Of a stretch of 6,030 bases of DNA, positions 5,761 to 6,030 are shown in pieces (position 1 is the stretch's first letter; each line of letters begins with the position of its first letter). Below the pieces are notes generated by a model that was not told where the DNA came from, made no database searches, and was given only the letters and a program-made list of their open reading frames with translations. The position numbers were made by a program, and so were the translations under genes. The DNA comes from Actinomycetes bacterium (GTDB lineage: Bacteria; Actinomycetota; Aquicultoria; CAJVYJ01; JAUVQD01), in assembly GCA_030666075.1 (NCBI GenBank), contig DAOUYN010000065.1:1-6030 (forward strand), in the 5' to 3' direction.

Positions 5761-6030
5761 ATGGAAAAATTGAATGGAAAAGTCTGGAAATTCGGCGACG
5801 ATATCAGCACCGACCACATCGCCCCCGGACGTCTTTTTCATCTGCGTACGAACCTGCCTGAGATGGCAAAACACGTGCTGGAGGATGCAGATCCTGAATT
5901 CGCGTCCAAGATGTCAGTAGGCGATTTCGTCGTCGGGGCGCGCAATTTCGGCCTCGGTTCGAGCCGCGAGCACGCGCCGCGGATAATCAAATTGGCCGGC
6001 GTCAGCGCCGTCTTGGCGAAATCGTTCGCC
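5761..6030 (+). CDS. leuD: Homoaconitase / 3-isopropylmalate dehydratase small subunit (HacB/LeuD family), 3' truncated by window
   Basis: Swivel-domain subunit that pairs with the preceding large subunit and carries the substrate-recognition loop and catalytic Ser. The first 90 residues are present, about half of the usual length of 160-200; the rest lies beyond the right edge. Phe-Gly-Asp13-Asp-Ile-Ser-Thr-Asp-His-Ile-Ala-Pro-Gly-Arg24 is the opening family motif. Asn62-Phe-Gly-Leu-Gly-Ser-Ser-Arg69-Glu-His-Ala-Pro contains the active-site Ser-Ser-Arg. Between them, Leu25-Phe-His-Leu-Arg29-Thr30 occupies the specificity-loop region. An Arg here is associated with homoaconitases that accept an extra carboxylate, whereas isopropylmalate enzymes tend to be hydrophobic. 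The start ATG 5761 lies 5 bases after the leuC stop, with GAGGGAG at 5743-5749 as the likely ribosome binding site. The symbol is family-level only. Confidence 0.88.
   Translation, partial: MEKLNGKVWKFGDDISTDHIAPGRLFHLRTNLPEMAKHVLEDADPEFASKMSVGDFVVGARNFGLGSSREHAPRIIKLAGVSAVLAKSFA

Overview
The window is gene-dense and every gene lies on the + strand. It holds seven genes, of which the first and last run off the edges. The only substantial non-coding stretch is about 160 bases (3157-3317). The DNA is moderately GC-rich by eye. I see no tRNA or rRNA gene, insertion sequence, CRISPR array or sign of recent gene transfer.

Layout. (1) Positions 1-1647 carry a translation and RNA-processing block: the 3' end of cysS (cysteinyl-tRNA synthetase), rlmB (23S rRNA 2'-O-methyltransferase of the SpoU/TrmH family) and a YacP/Rae1-type NYN-domain ribonuclease. 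They are joined by TGATG and ATGA overlaps. (2) gatB (Asp/Glu-tRNA amidotransferase subunit B) follows after 27 bases. An extended -10 element (TGCTACAAT) sits so close to its ATG that a leaderless transcript is likely. (3) Positions 3157-3317 hold a hairpin, a good sigma70-type promoter (TTGCCC-17-TAAAAT) and a leader of about 114 bases. The leader contains a hairpin plus T7 that could act as an attenuator. (4) Positions 3318-6030 carry a metabolic operon: a NifV/AksA-type homocitrate synthase homologue, a HacA/LeuC-family large subunit and a HacB/LeuD-family small subunit (cut by the window edge).

How the genes work together. The first four genes serve translation: Cys-tRNA charging, 23S rRNA modification, ribosome-linked mRNA turnover and Gln/Asn-tRNA formation. 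The last three fit consecutive steps of one 2-oxoacid chain-elongation route: condensation of acetyl-CoA with a 2-oxoacid, then dehydration/rehydration by an aconitase-superfamily dehydratase. The synthase lacks the leucine-sensing C-terminal domain of LeuA and has NifV-like signatures. The small subunit has an Arg-containing Leu-Arg-Thr in its specificity loop. Together these favour homocitrate/homoaconitate chemistry over isopropylmalate, but the sequence alone does not settle the substrate.

Organism. The order cysS-rlmB-yacP is typical of Bacillota and of deep-branching Actinomycetota. In Bacilli mrnC usually sits between cysS and rlmB; it is absent here. That absence, the -10-to-ATG leaderless arrangement and the base composition make a deep-branching actinobacterial or clostridia-like anaerobe my best guess, with low certainty. 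Nothing in the window amounts to a clearly new biological system. The points most worth a second look are the homocitrate-type operon, its leader and the leaderless gatB promoter.
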